Part shown: piece by piece, positions 16,495 to 23,750 of the stretch | Layout of the letters: each line of letters begins with the position of its first letter | Position numbering within the stretch: the first letter of the stretch is position 1 | DNA from: Gp7-AA10 sp035636095 | GTDB lineage: Bacteria; Acidobacteriota; Thermoanaerobaculia; Gp7-AA8 | Direction of reading: 5' to 3' | Length of the DNA stretch: 31,547 nucleotides | NCBI GenBank assembly: GCA_035636095.1 | Contig: DASPZU010000021.1 | Location: 1 to 31,547 of the forward strand | Made by a program: the position numbers and the translations under genes | The notes under the pieces: generated by a model | What the model saw: only the letters and a program-made list of their open reading frames with translations | The model's database searches: none | What the model was told of the DNA's origin: nothing

Positions 16495-18948
16495 TCAGCG
16501 CGACAGCACGTCGTGCATGGCGTTGAGCAGGATCTTCCCGGGCTTCTTGGGCAGCTTCACTTCGAAGTCGATCGGGCGCGTCGTGCTGCCGATGATCGGG
16601 ATCTGCGCGATCTTGAAGACCTGACCCCTGTCGAACTCCGCGTAGATGGGCACCATCATCCGGAAGTCCTCCGGAACCTCGGCCTGCGTCATCGATCCGG
16701 TGATGTGGAATTTCCCTTCCGCTCCCGGCTTGACGTCGAACTGCGAGGTGTACCGCGGGATGGCGGTGCCGTAGACCCACTGGTTGAAGAACCAGTCGCT
16801 CTTGCCGTTCCCGGTCGCGTTGAGAGCGGCGATCATGTGCTTGTCCACCATCGCCTTGAAGTCTTCAGTCGTCGCGTTGCGGCCGCCGTAAGTGCGGGCG
16901 AAGTCGGCCATCATGGCGATGAAATCGGCGTCGGGATTGTTGCCGCGCCCCTGCATCAGCATGCGCAGCATGTGCACGACGTAGGATCCTTTGCCGTAGA
17001 CCAGCGCGTAGTAGGCGGATGGGTTGCGCCACGTCGCCAGGCGAACGCCCTGCGTCAGAGGGCCGGCGTCGAAGCTCTGGATGAAAGCGCCGGGCGGCTT
17101 GCTGACGATGGCCCGCCGCGACATCTCCCACAAGCCATTGAATCGCTTCACACCTCCGGTCTGCTGCAGGACGAGCGCGGCCGTGAAATCGGCGAAGCCC
17201 TCGTTCAGCCAGGCGTCGTGGTACGTCGCCGCGCCGACCGTGTGCCCCCACCACTGGTGCGCCATCTCATGAGGACCGACCTGCTCGACGAAGTCGTTGT
17301 CGCGGGCGCCGCCGAGCGTGGCGCGGACGGTGCTGCTGACCGCCGCGAGGTACGGCAGATACACCAGCCCCGGCCATGACTGCCCGAAATCCCATTGCGT
17401 CTGCTGCGTGATGGCCACGTGCTTGAGCGGCAAGGCTCCAAAGTACGCCGTGCCGACGCGGGCGGTGTTGATGGCGTCCGCCATCGCCGAGTCGGCCAGC
17501 CCGTTCATGTCGAGATAAACCTCGCTCGGCCCGCCCTCCATATCGATTGTGGTGCCGTAATCGGTCGTCACCTTCGCCGACTCTCGGTATGCGGCCAGCG
17601 CGGCGTTCAGCTCTTTGATGATGTTCGGCGTGCCGGGATTGGTGTAGACGTCGACGGCCACCCCGGAGGTGTTGTCGGCGCGCGAGATCTTCCGGAACCT
17701 TCCGATGTTGAAGCCCGCCACCCGGATCGACTGCGCCGCCTTGAAAGTCATCACGCGCCGATCGCCCTCGATCTTGTCGCCGGCCGGATCCCCGACGGAG
17801 ACGATCTGGTATGCCTTCGGGATGCTGTAGGTCAGATCGTATGTGGCCAGGTCCGTGAACGTGCCGAGATTCGGATACCAGGCGGAGCGGGCCTGGACGT
17901 AGAAGTTGCCGTCGCCGGCGTCGCGCAAGACGCCGTTGCCGTGCACTTTCACACGAATGCTGAGCAACTGCCCCTGCTCCAGCGCCTCCGGAAAGATCAC
18001 CGCTGCGTTGCCGTCTTCCTTCTCCTTCTCTTGCACGACGGCCAGCTCTTTCCAACTCTTCGCATCGAGAGAGAACTCGGCCTGATCGATGCGCAGCCGC
18101 GAGTCGAGCTGCAGCGGCAGAACGCGCAGACCGTCGGTGGCATTGATGGCATCGATCACGGTGCTGGAGGAGAGGTCGTCACGACCGCTGGTGGAGGCTT
18201 CGATGCTGTAGTGCGACGCGGTGGCCAGCCTGGTGCCGGCGTGCGGCCGCTCGCCGCGCAGGTGGCTGGAGTACCATGTGCCGCCGCGCTGCTGATCGGC
18301 CGAGAGCAGGGCGGTCTCCTCACCGTCCATGTAGCCCTGGCCGTCGCAGATCAGCACCACGCGCGCGAATTTCTTCCCGGCCGGGACGCCGAGGAACATC
18401 GGCGTCGTCTCGGCATTGAGGACCGCCTGCAGGACGCGCAGGTGCAGGTTCGATTTCAGCTCCTTCTGCTCGAAGTTGAGGAAGCGATCCCAGGCCTGAC
18501 CGGCGGCCGGATCGGGAGCACCGGCGCCTGGCGCCGCTCCCTTCGCCGCGCGCGCCATTAGATCGGCGTCGAAGAGAATCATGGAGTCGAAATCGTCGCG
18601 TAAGCTCTTGAGCGGCGGATCGGCGGTGTACACGGCGAGCATTTTCCGTTCGTTCTCCGATGACGGGGTGAGCTCGTAGGCGCCGCGGCCGATGAAGACG
18701 GCGCCGACGTCCTTGCCGGCGACCGGCGGGAGCAGGTGCAGCGCGCCGTTCAAAGTGACGCGGTAGGCATCGCGCTCGAAGGAAAGGTTCTGGACAGCAA
18801 CGGTGCGACCATCGGGACGCGCGGCGCGGAAAGCCGTGTACGTCGGATCGCCGGCGGCAAACCCGGACACCGCCGCCAGGGCGGTGACGGCAGAGAGGAC
18901 GATCCGCAGAAGTCGAGACGGCGTTCGCGGACATTGGACGATCGTCAA
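16495..18948 (-). CDS. M1-family zinc metallopeptidase, exported
   Basis: The 817-residue protein starts at a TTG (18946-18948) chosen because a perfect GGAGGT Shine-Dalgarno precedes it at the right distance. The signal peptide covers about 12-32 (LLRIVLSAVTALAAVSGFAAG). The zinc site is HEMAH (560-564) with Glu583 in NEGFADF, the HExxH-x18-E arrangement of gluzincin M1 enzymes, in the context HQWWGH. No canonical GAMEN exopeptidase motif is seen (the region reads WPGLVYLPYL), so it need not be a classical aminopeptidase. It is predicted to act in the periplasm. It converges on the MacB permease operon with a 7-bp gap. Confidence 0.93.
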   Translation of the reverse strand: MTIVQCPRTPSRLLRIVLSAVTALAAVSGFAAGDPTYTAFRAARPDGRTVAVQNLSFERDAYRVTLNGALHLLPPVAGKDVGAVFIGRGAYELTPSSENERKMLAVYTADPPLKSLRDDFDSMILFDADLMARAAKGAAPGAGAPDPAAGQAWDRFLNFEQKELKSNLHLRVLQAVLNAETTPMFLGVPAGKKFARVVLICDGQGYMDGEETALLSADQQRGGTWYSSHLRGERPHAGTRLATASHYSIEASTSGRDDLSSSTVIDAINATDGLRVLPLQLDSRLRIDQAEFSLDAKSWKELAVVQEKEKEDGNAAVIFPEALEQGQLLSIRVKVHGNGVLRDAGDGNFYVQARSAWYPNLGTFTDLATYDLTYSIPKAYQIVSVGDPAGDKIEGDRRVMTFKAAQSIRVAGFNIGRFRKISRADNTSGVAVDVYTNPGTPNIIKELNAALAAYRESAKVTTDYGTTIDMEGGPSEVYLDMNGLADSAMADAINTARVGTAYFGALPLKHVAITQQTQWDFGQSWPGLVYLPYLAAVSSTVRATLGGARDNDFVEQVGPHEMAHQWWGHTVGAATYHDAWLNEGFADFTAALVLQQTGGVKRFNGLWEMSRRAIVSKPPGAFIQSFDAGPLTQGVRLATWRNPSAYYALVYGKGSYVVHMLRMLMQGRGNNPDADFIAMMADFARTYGGRNATTEDFKAMVDKHMIAALNATGNGKSDWFFNQWVYGTAIPRYTSQFDVKPGAEGKFHITGSMTQAEVPEDFRMMVPIYAEFDRGQVFKIAQIPIIGSTTRPIDFEVKLPKKPGKILLNAMHDVLSR

Positions 18949-19025
18949 GGGCCTACCTCCTCACTGCCCGGCCATTATCTTCAAAGCAGTCGAGCGGTCA
19001 AAAGCCGGCGGCACCATGGAGATGT

Positions 19026-19060
19026 GCGCGCATCGAGCGCCGAAACCTTGACGAACGGCT
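19026..19060 (-). pseudogene. Fragment of a Phd-type antitoxin gene
   Basis: On the minus strand the stretch encoding PFVKVSALDA matches the start of the second half of the intact antitoxin at 23844-24083 (KPLVKVSALDA), with about two mismatches over 32 nt by eye. No start, DNA-binding N-terminus or C-terminal toxin-binding part is recognisable around it. It is a relic of a second copy of that antitoxin or a close relative. Confidence 0.55.
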
Positions 19061-19290
19061 GACGATCGGCCTCTTCTTCGGCATCTTCCCCGATGATCGA
19101 GGCCATGACCCTTTCTGCCATCGGCGGCGTGATCGGCGTCGCGGTTGGTCTGGCCATCGCCGCGCTGGTCCGCAACGTCAGCCCTCTCGCGACCGCAACG
19201 CCGCTCTGGTCGATCTTGGTCGGCCTGATGGTGTCCATCTCTCTTCTTCGGCATCTACCCCGCGATGAAGGCGGCGACGTTGGCCGCTCT
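19060..19290 (+). pseudogene. Scrambled fragments of a MacB permease 3' end
   Basis: Positions 19094-19242 match 16262-16410 of permease 2 with about ten mismatches in roughly 150 nt, mostly at third codon positions, encoding IEAMTLSAIGGVIGVAVG and the following helix. An 8-nt deletion near 19242 then shifts the frame before FFGIYPAMKAATL. Just upstream, 19063-19090 matches another piece of the same 3' end (IGLFFGIFP), so two fragments are joined in the wrong order. The remnant cannot be functional. Confidence 0.8.
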
Positions 19291-19294
19291 GGAC

Positions 19295-19624
19295 TCAGTG
19301 CCCTTTAACGATTTCGTGTGTCAACCAGCTGACGGTCCAATCGGTAAAGGTGATCCAGGTGATCATCTGGTTCTTGTAGCTGGTGAGGTAGCCCCACGAT
19401 TCGGTGAGTCCCTCGACCTCGCGTCTCTCCGCATCGTGCCGCATGATGCCGCGAACCTGGCTTTGCGTCTGGCCCTTGTGGATCTGTGCGATGACTGTCG
19501 CGTTGAAGAGCGCGTTGCCACAAGCTTGAGCGCCTCTGCGATCCGGAGAACAGGGCGCGAAAAATGCGGAGAGGGCCTCCTCGAGTTGATCGAAGTACGT
19601 TCTCAGGCCACACCCGTCGATCAG
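19295..19624 (-). pseudogene. Open frame with SmpA/OmlA-like segment, no standard start
   Basis: The minus strand is open for about 109 codons ending at 19295. Its C-terminal half looks like real protein: HKGQTQSQVRGIMRH, then GLTESWGYLTSYKNQMITW, reminiscent of the SmpA/OmlA (BamE-like) pattern of 'GxTxxQVxxxM...' followed by an aromatic strand. The only in-frame ATG is internal (19442-19444) and would leave 49 residues. Upstream the frame runs into the RRM gene without an ATG, GTG or TTG that gives a sensible N-terminus. It may be the 3' part of a decayed gene. The homology is weak and judged by eye. Confidence 0.35.
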
Positions 19625-19881
19625 ATTCGACGCATACCTCTTGCGGCATTGGCTTCGCTGGCGTTCAGAATCTGGCCGTCGATGTCCTTCCCATGGAGGC
19701 CGGCGATCACGGCCAGCGCGTCACCGGGATTTGCGAATTCGAGAAATCCGTAACCCTTGGTTCGGCCGCTCTCGACGTCTCGCGGGACGCTGACCGAATC
19801 GGCGTTCCCGAATGGCAGAGCGAGAGCGTGAAACTGGTCGTCGCTGATGTGGCGGGAGATATTTCCTACATAGACCTTCAT
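19621..19881 (-). CDS. RRM-type RNA-binding protein
   Basis: The 86-residue protein is a single RNA recognition motif, like the glycine-rich/Rbp proteins of cyanobacteria and other bacteria. RNP2 is VYVGNI (3-8) and RNP1 is KGYGFLEF (42-49), with the usual beta-alpha-beta spacing; it ends shortly after the fourth strand. The ATG at 19879-19881 gives a canonical N-terminus (MKVYVGNIS); the longer open frame from 19974 overlaps the next gene and is unlikely. A purine-rich AAGGAAAA lies somewhat far upstream. It probably binds single-stranded RNA and may act in cold or stress response by analogy. Confidence 0.92.
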   Translation of the reverse strand: MKVYVGNISRHISDDQFHALALPFGNADSVSVPRDVESGRTKGYGFLEFANPGDALAVIAGLHGKDIDGQILNASEANAARGMRRI

Positions 19882-19907
19882 GAAGACACACTTTTCCTTT
19901 TCCGTGG

Positions 19908-20189
19908 TCATCGACTGGCGATGATCCACCCCATCACAATGAACGCGATCGATATCCCAAGGCCAACCGCCCAATACCGCTTGATTGCGATGCTATACGC
20001 GACGAATGCCAGCGCTGCCAACGCGATCAGGATCCCATCTACCGGCTGCGCGTGGTGTGGCGTCGCGATGACAAAAGAGAGTACCGTCGAAATGAGCACA
20101 AACCATCCGGCGAGCAGCAGCCAGCGGTAATGGTCCCGGGCCTCCGCGCCGGCGTCGTGAACAATGGAAAGCGGTCGTTGTTGCTCCAT
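19908..20189 (-). CDS. Small membrane protein of unknown function
   Basis: The 93-residue protein starts MEQQRPLSIVHDAG at the ATG at 20187-20189, preceded by a perfect GGAGG 6 nt upstream; the open frame continues to 20282 but lacks such a site. Three hydrophobic segments are visible (WLLLAGWFVLISTVLSFVI, GILIALAALAFVAYSIAI, WAVGLGISIAFIVMGWII). The gene lies between an XRE regulator and the RRM gene, all on the minus strand, and may be cotranscribed with them. No family is recognised. Confidence 0.75.
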   Translation of the reverse strand: MEQQRPLSIVHDAGAEARDHYRWLLLAGWFVLISTVLSFVIATPHHAQPVDGILIALAALAFVAYSIAIKRYWAVGLGISIAFIVMGWIIASR

Positions 20190-20278
20190 CGATTTCCTCC
20201 ATCTGCGGGCGGCCTGCAGCAGTGGAACAGTACCTCGGCAACGCATTGCTAACTGTGCAATAGCGGACATGGTTGTTG

Positions 20279-21142
20279 TCATCGCGGCGGCCGCCGTTTC
20301 GTTCGCTGGAAGTGCAACGGATCGCGAAGACTCTGCAGCGTCCGATAGTAGAAGAGCGCCGTCGGCCGTCCGCCGTCTGTAAAGCGGATGCGCCGAAGAA
20401 TGTCGATCTCCTCGGGCGTGGCGCCCAAGCTGAGGGTGGCATCGCGAAGGAACTTGCGCAACCCCGGCTCGTCGCCGTCGGACGCCTTTGGGGGTTCCTC
20501 GCGAAATCCGAATCGGCGGACGCTGCCGCTGGCCAGTTCCACCTGCAGAGTGAAGTCATCGAGATCGAAATCCCACCATTGGATGAGCGGATCGAGAAAG
20601 AGGGAGAAGTCGCCGAGGGAGGCGCGCGGATCGCTGTCGAGCAGATCAATCCTGCGTACGCGCATTTGACGATACGAGTCACGGCCTCGTCGAGCGATGG
20701 TGCGCAGCCACGATTCGTCGCGAGCATGCGTGCGCGCTTCGTCGCGTACGACGGCGATCAGCGTCCGGGTGACCATCTGTTCCAGTTCGCCGAGGGGCTG
20801 CTTCTCGAAGATTGCCCGCATCTGCCGAACGCGCGCAGGGCGGCACTTGCGCAGGATGAGATCGCGCATCGGCCCGAAGCGGGCGGGCGGCGTCTCCTGC
20901 CATTTGTCATCGAGCGCCTCGTGGTGCTCGAGGGCGGCCAGGCGCGCCAACTCCAAGCGCGGCAAGCCGAGGGCGCGACTCATTTTTTCGTACAGATCGG
21001 TGCGATTGGGGAGGGGCGGGAGCTTCTTCCGTCGGAGCAGTTGCGAGATGTACGACTCGGTCACCTCGGCAGCATTGGCCAGCTCCCTCTGGCCGAGGCC
21101 GAGCTCGTCGAGACGTTGTCGGACCACAAAGGCAAAATCCAT
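20279..21142 (-). CDS. XRE-family helix-turn-helix regulator with large C-terminal domain
   Basis: The 287-residue protein has an N-terminal HTH (about 4-62: GLGQRELANAAEVTESYISQLLRRKKLPPLPN, then YEKMSRALGLP). A long charged C-terminal region follows that I do not recognise; it ends with LGATPEEIDILRRIRFTDG and a FYYRTLQSLRDPLHF motif. The start is an ATG at 21140-21142. A -10-like TATAAT (minus strand, 21159-21164) lies 17 bp upstream of the start. It is divergent from the ABM-domain gene and could control it and itself. The length suggests a ligand- or partner-sensing C-terminus. Confidence 0.85.
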   Translation of the reverse strand: MDFAFVVRQRLDELGLGQRELANAAEVTESYISQLLRRKKLPPLPNRTDLYEKMSRALGLPRLELARLAALEHHEALDDKWQETPPARFGPMRDLILRKCRPARVRQMRAIFEKQPLGELEQMVTRTLIAVVRDEARTHARDESWLRTIARRGRDSYRQMRVRRIDLLDSDPRASLGDFSLFLDPLIQWWDFDLDDFTLQVELASGSVRRFGFREEPPKASDGDEPGLRKFLRDATLSLGATPEEIDILRRIRFTDGGRPTALFYYRTLQSLRDPLHFQRTKRRPPR

Positions 21143-21158
21143 GACTTAACCGAAACAG

Positions 21159-21164
21159 ATTATA
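21159..21164 (-). promoter_or_regulatory. Probable -10 box for the XRE regulator
   Basis: The minus strand reads TATAAT, preceded by TGTG, 17 nt upstream of the regulator's ATG. No good -35 is seen at 16-18 bp spacing. The leader would be very short. Confidence 0.4.
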
Positions 21165-21187
21165 CACATCTAAGGATTGGAGCGAAC

Positions 21188-21216
21188 TTGACTAATCTGG
21201 TAAAGCACCATACAAT
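21188..21216 (+). promoter_or_regulatory. Sigma-70-type promoter for the ABM-domain gene
   Basis: TTGACT (21188-21193) and TACAAT (21211-21216) are separated by exactly 17 bp, one mismatch each from consensus. It reads toward the gene at 21318, about 95 nt away, and lies within 30 bp of the divergent regulator's -10. This is the best promoter match I noticed in the window and suggests high basal expression. Confidence 0.7.
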
Positions 21217-21317
21217 GCGCCTGTCGTCAAGAACCGATTGATTACAAGTCACGATTCTGGAACCAAGGCGGTGTCGGACTTCTCTGTTTCTCTTGGACTT
21301 CAGAAAAGGAGCCTCAA

Positions 21318-21626
21318 ATGTTTGCTCGCAATGTAACCCTCCACGTCAAGCCCAATCAGACCAAAGAACTCGCTACGAAGTTCGAGAAGGAAATCCTTCC
21401 CATCCTGCGGAAGGCCAACGGCTTCCAGGACCAGATCACCATGTCCCGCGACAACAACGAGACGGTCGAAATCTCGCTGTGGAACAACAAAGCGCAGCTC
21501 GACGCATACAGCAAGGACACCGATCCTCAGGTGGTCAAGCTCTTCGAACCGTTCATCACCGGCATCCCGGAAGTTCGTACCTACGAAGTTTCCGGTTCGA
21601 CCAGCCACAAGTACGTCGCAGCGTAG
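21318..21626 (+). CDS. ABM-domain protein (antibiotic biosynthesis monooxygenase-like)
   Basis: The 102-residue protein starts MFARNVTLHVKPNQTKELATKFEKEILPILRKANGF and continues ITMSRDNNETVEISLWNNKAQLDAY, the pattern of dimeric alpha+beta barrel (ABM) proteins. The Shine-Dalgarno AAAAGGAG is ideal. Family members include quinol monooxygenases, haem-degrading enzymes and many with no known substrate, so only the fold is claimed. It is preceded by a strong promoter and followed by an intrinsic terminator, so it is probably a one-gene transcript. Confidence 0.85.
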   Translation: MFARNVTLHVKPNQTKELATKFEKEILPILRKANGFQDQITMSRDNNETVEISLWNNKAQLDAYSKDTDPQVVKLFEPFITGIPEVRTYEVSGSTSHKYVAA

Positions 21627-21646
21627 TTTTTGCCCGGCGACAGAGG

Positions 21647-21673
21647 AAAGGGCGGCGCGAGCCGCTCTTTTTT
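21647..21673 (+). terminator. Rho-independent terminator after the ABM-domain gene
   Basis: A 10-bp stem (21647-21656 with 21661-21670, one G-U pair) closes on a GCGA (GNRA) tetraloop. A run of U residues spans the end of the stem and continues to 21673. It sits 20 nt after the stop codon. Confidence 0.85.
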
Positions 21674-21695
21674 CTTCACCGCAATGGAGGCTTCC

Positions 21696-22157
21696 ATGTC
21701 CATCCTTGCCATGATGTTCGTCCTTCTCGGTGCGCTCGCCGTTGTTGCACTGGCCTGGGGCTTTCGCGTTGCACATCTCAGAGAAGGCCTCGCCCGGTTG
21801 ATTCGCGGCAGAAAAATGACTGCCAGGATCTCGTCGATGGCGGAGCTGATCGACGGCGGGAACCACATTCCTGTAGTGCTCACGCTGGAGCGGTCACAGA
21901 TTTTTTATGAGAGTTCCGCCCTTCACGCGAGGTTGGAGATTGCCACGCTCGATGAGGTCGAATACGACAGCGAGCAGGGGACGGGGAAAAACATTCTCCG
22001 CCTTCGTGCTCACAGCCAGAGTCTCGAGTTCGTCCTCGATCTCTTCGCGGCCAGAGAGTGGGCAGCCCTCCTTCCGCCGCATCGCTTCGGTGAGGCCGAG
22101 TCGCTGACGCCGTCGGGCTCTTTACCCGCGCAACTGGCCCGTGGGAGGGTGTGGTGA
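21696..22157 (+). CDS. Membrane-anchored hypothetical protein
   Basis: The 153-residue protein starts MSILAMMFVLLGALAVVALAW at the ATG at 21696, with GGAGG 5 nt upstream; an in-frame ATG at 21684 overlaps that site and is less likely. The N-terminal helix (about 2-22) is followed by a soluble domain of about 120 residues (VVLTLERSQIFYESSALHARLEIATLDEVEYD...), which may be a small beta-rich, PH-like domain; this is a guess from strand pattern. Its end overlaps the start of the next gene (GTGA), so the two are cotranscribed. Confidence 0.65.
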   Translation: MSILAMMFVLLGALAVVALAWGFRVAHLREGLARLIRGRKMTARISSMAELIDGGNHIPVVLTLERSQIFYESSALHARLEIATLDEVEYDSEQGTGKNILRLRAHSQSLEFVLDLFAAREWAALLPPHRFGEAESLTPSGSLPAQLARGRVW

Positions 22158-22552
22158 TCCGATACGTAGCTCAGCTCTTCTCATCGATGGGAAAACATCT
22201 CGGAGAGCCAGCGCTTGCCCTACTCATCGCCATGACCGTTGGCGTTCTCTACGTCGGGGCCGGATTGAAGCTTCCCCTGTTGCCACTCGTTCTCGCAATC
22301 GTCGTCTTTCAGTTCGGCGTCGCGTCATGGCGCCTCTATCGCAGGCAGCAGATCTCGATCGCCACGACGCGCAGTCTTCGGAATCTCGATGCGTTTGATC
22401 GCGTCAAATCCGAGCAGCGGCTCACAGCGCAATACGAACATCGCGAGCGAAGGCTCGAGCAGTGGCACGACGCTCAAGTGAGAAGACTCATCGACGACGT
22501 CGCTGACGTAAGCCGGCAGCTCACGCAGTTGCGTGACGCGCCAAGGGAATGA
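22154..22552 (+). CDS. Two-helix membrane protein with C-terminal coiled coil
   Basis: The roughly 132-residue protein starts at GTG 22154, overlapping the previous stop; GTG 22151 is an equal-frame alternative. A GGGAGGG Shine-Dalgarno lies at 22143-22149. Two hydrophobic segments (ALALLIAMTVGVLYVGAGL and LLPLVLAIVVFQFGVASW) precede a long charged helix (FDRVKSEQRLTAQYEHRERRLEQWHDAQ), probably a coiled coil. Function is unknown; it likely acts with the protein encoded just upstream. Confidence 0.65.
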   Translation: MIRYVAQLFSSMGKHLGEPALALLIAMTVGVLYVGAGLKLPLLPLVLAIVVFQFGVASWRLYRRQQISIATTRSLRNLDAFDRVKSEQRLTAQYEHRERRLEQWHDAQVRRLIDDVADVSRQLTQLRDAPRE

Positions 22553-22570
22553 TCCCGCCCCCGCGGCTAG

Positions 22571-22598
22571 CTCGATCCGATCGAGGCGCTAAGGTACG
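22571..22598 (+). pseudogene. 28-nt relic of the MacB permease 3' end
   Basis: The stretch encoding LDPIEALRY is identical to 16455-16482 at 27 of 28 positions. It supplies the part of the permease 3' end that the remnant at 19060-19290 lacks. The 3.3 kb in between may therefore be an insertion into an older, already duplicated permease fragment. Confidence 0.6.
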
Positions 22599-22620
22599 CA
22601 TCGGCGGTACCTCGGGCGGC

Positions 22621-22664
22621 TGATGTTCGATCAGCGCATCATCTGATGTATCATTGAGGCATCA
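22621..22664. promoter_or_regulatory. Tandem palindromic operator and promoter of the VapBC pair
   Basis: Two identical half-site pairs, TGATG-N11-CATCA, occur at 22621-22641 and 22644-22664, 23 bp apart (about two helical turns). A -10-like TATCAT (22649-22654) lies inside the second and a weak -35 (TTCGAT, 22626-22631) inside the first, 17 bp apart. VapB-type ribbon-helix-helix antitoxins bind such repeats to repress their own operon; that this is the VapB site is inference. Confidence 0.55.
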
Positions 22665-22676
22665 GCACGGGGGACG

Positions 22677-22868
22677 ATGCGCACCACGATCAATCTGGAC
22701 GACACGCTAATCGAAGAGGCGCAGCGCGTGACCGGAACGCGGGAGCGGACTGCGCTGATCCATGAAGGTCTCCGTGCCCTCATCGCCCGCGAGAGTGCTC
22801 GCCGCCTCGCTCGCCTGGGTGGAAGCGATCCGCGCGCCAAAGCTCCGAAACGGCGCCGCCCCTCTTGA
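22677..22868 (+). CDS. vapB: VapB-type antitoxin (ribbon-helix-helix)
   Basis: The 63-residue protein has an N-terminal RHH (MRTTINLDDTLIEEAQRVTG, then ERTALIHEGLRALIARE) and a basic tail (RAKAPKRRRPS) likely to wrap around the toxin. It is the usual length for VapB of the DUF2191 type. It starts at an ATG after a G-rich Shine-Dalgarno. Its stop overlaps the toxin start (TTGA). It should neutralise the toxin and repress the operon through the repeats at 22621-22664. Confidence 0.88.
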   Translation: MRTTINLDDTLIEEAQRVTGTRERTALIHEGLRALIARESARRLARLGGSDPRAKAPKRRRPS

Positions 22869-23233
22869 TCCTCGTTGACACCTCGGTTTGGATCGATCAT
22901 CTCCACAAGAGGATTCCGGGGCTCGTTGATGCGCTCGAGAGCGAGAGCATTCTGATGCACCCATTCGTGATCGGCGAGCTCGCCTGTGGGCGCCTGACGA
23001 AACGCGACGAAGTGCTCGATCTCCTGGCAACGCTTCCATCGAGCGTTGTGGCCACAGACGCCGAGGCGCTCGAACTCATCGAGCGCCATCGGCTGATGGG
23101 CAAGGGGATCGGCTATTTCGACGTCCACCTCCTGGCCGCGGTCATGCTCACCGACGGTACGCGGCTATGGACGCGGGATAAACGGTTGACCGAAATTGCC
23201 GGCCGTCTTCGATTTGCCTTCGAGGAAGGCTGA
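22865..23233 (+). CDS. vapC: VapC toxin, PIN-domain RNase
   Basis: The 122-residue PIN domain has the acidic metal ligands in VDTSVW (Asp5), VIGELACG (Glu), GYFDVHLLAA (Asp) and LWTRDKRL (Asp). PIN toxins are Mg2+-dependent endoribonucleases, usually cutting tRNA or rRNA. The start is a TTG overlapping the antitoxin stop, so synthesis is coupled. All catalytic residues are present, so it is probably active. Confidence 0.92.
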   Translation: MILVDTSVWIDHLHKRIPGLVDALESESILMHPFVIGELACGRLTKRDEVLDLLATLPSSVVATDAEALELIERHRLMGKGIGYFDVHLLAAVMLTDGTRLWTRDKRLTEIAGRLRFAFEEG

Positions 23234-23237
23234 GCGG

Positions 23238-23684
23238 TCAGCGCGAGGCGCGCCTCGAGGATTTGGCGCTCGCTTTTCTCGCGGATTTCGCGCGCTTCCC
23301 CGAAGTCGTCTTCTTCGACGCCGAGGCTCTGGCCGGCCGTTTTTTCGCAGGCTGCCACATCGCCACGGTGTTGCCGTCGGGATCGGCGAAGATGGTGAAC
23401 CATCCCATTCCCGGCACTTCCTGCTTCGACTTGTAGATCTGACCGCCGCCCTTGCGGATCAGATCTTCCTTGGAGCTGAGGTCGTCGACGTTGACGTAGT
23501 TGGTGACGCCGGTCGGCATCTGCTGCTCGGGCGAGAGCGCGAAGATTCCGCCGACGCCGTCAATCATGGTGTAGCCGGGCATGGCCTCGTTGAACTTCCA
23601 GTCGAAGATGCGTCCATAAAACGATTGCAGGCGCTTGGGGTCGCGGGTCGTCCATTCCACATGTTGAATCACATTCTTTGGCAT
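23238..23684 (-). CDS. VOC-family (glyoxalase-like) protein with histone-like basic tail
   Basis: The VOC domain fills about 1-111 (VIQHVEWTTRDPKRLQSFYGRIFDWKF, YVNVDDL, GWFTIFADPDGNTVAMWQP). Members are metal-dependent lyases, dioxygenases or resistance proteins. After it come about 36 residues made almost only of Lys, Arg, Ala, Ser and Thr (KKRPARASASKKTTSGKRAK...), like bacterial histone H1-type tails. Two adjacent ATGs (23687 and 23684) are possible; the second gives better spacing to GGAGG. It lies tail to tail with VapC, with only 4 bp between stops. Confidence 0.88.
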   Translation of the reverse strand: MPKNVIQHVEWTTRDPKRLQSFYGRIFDWKFNEAMPGYTMIDGVGGIFALSPEQQMPTGVTNYVNVDDLSSKEDLIRKGGGQIYKSKQEVPGMGWFTIFADPDGNTVAMWQPAKKRPARASASKKTTSGKRAKSARKASAKSSRRASR

Positions 23685-23750
23685 CATTTCCTCCAGCTTC
23701 GAAGTTGCGCGCCGTTGATATCACAGCTCGGAGCAGGGGAGGAAAAGCTT

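Noticed and set aside
17395..18561. 388-codon plus-strand frame inside the M1 peptidase gene
   Set aside because: The opposite strand carries an intact peptidase with signal peptide and zinc site; this frame has no recognisable motif.
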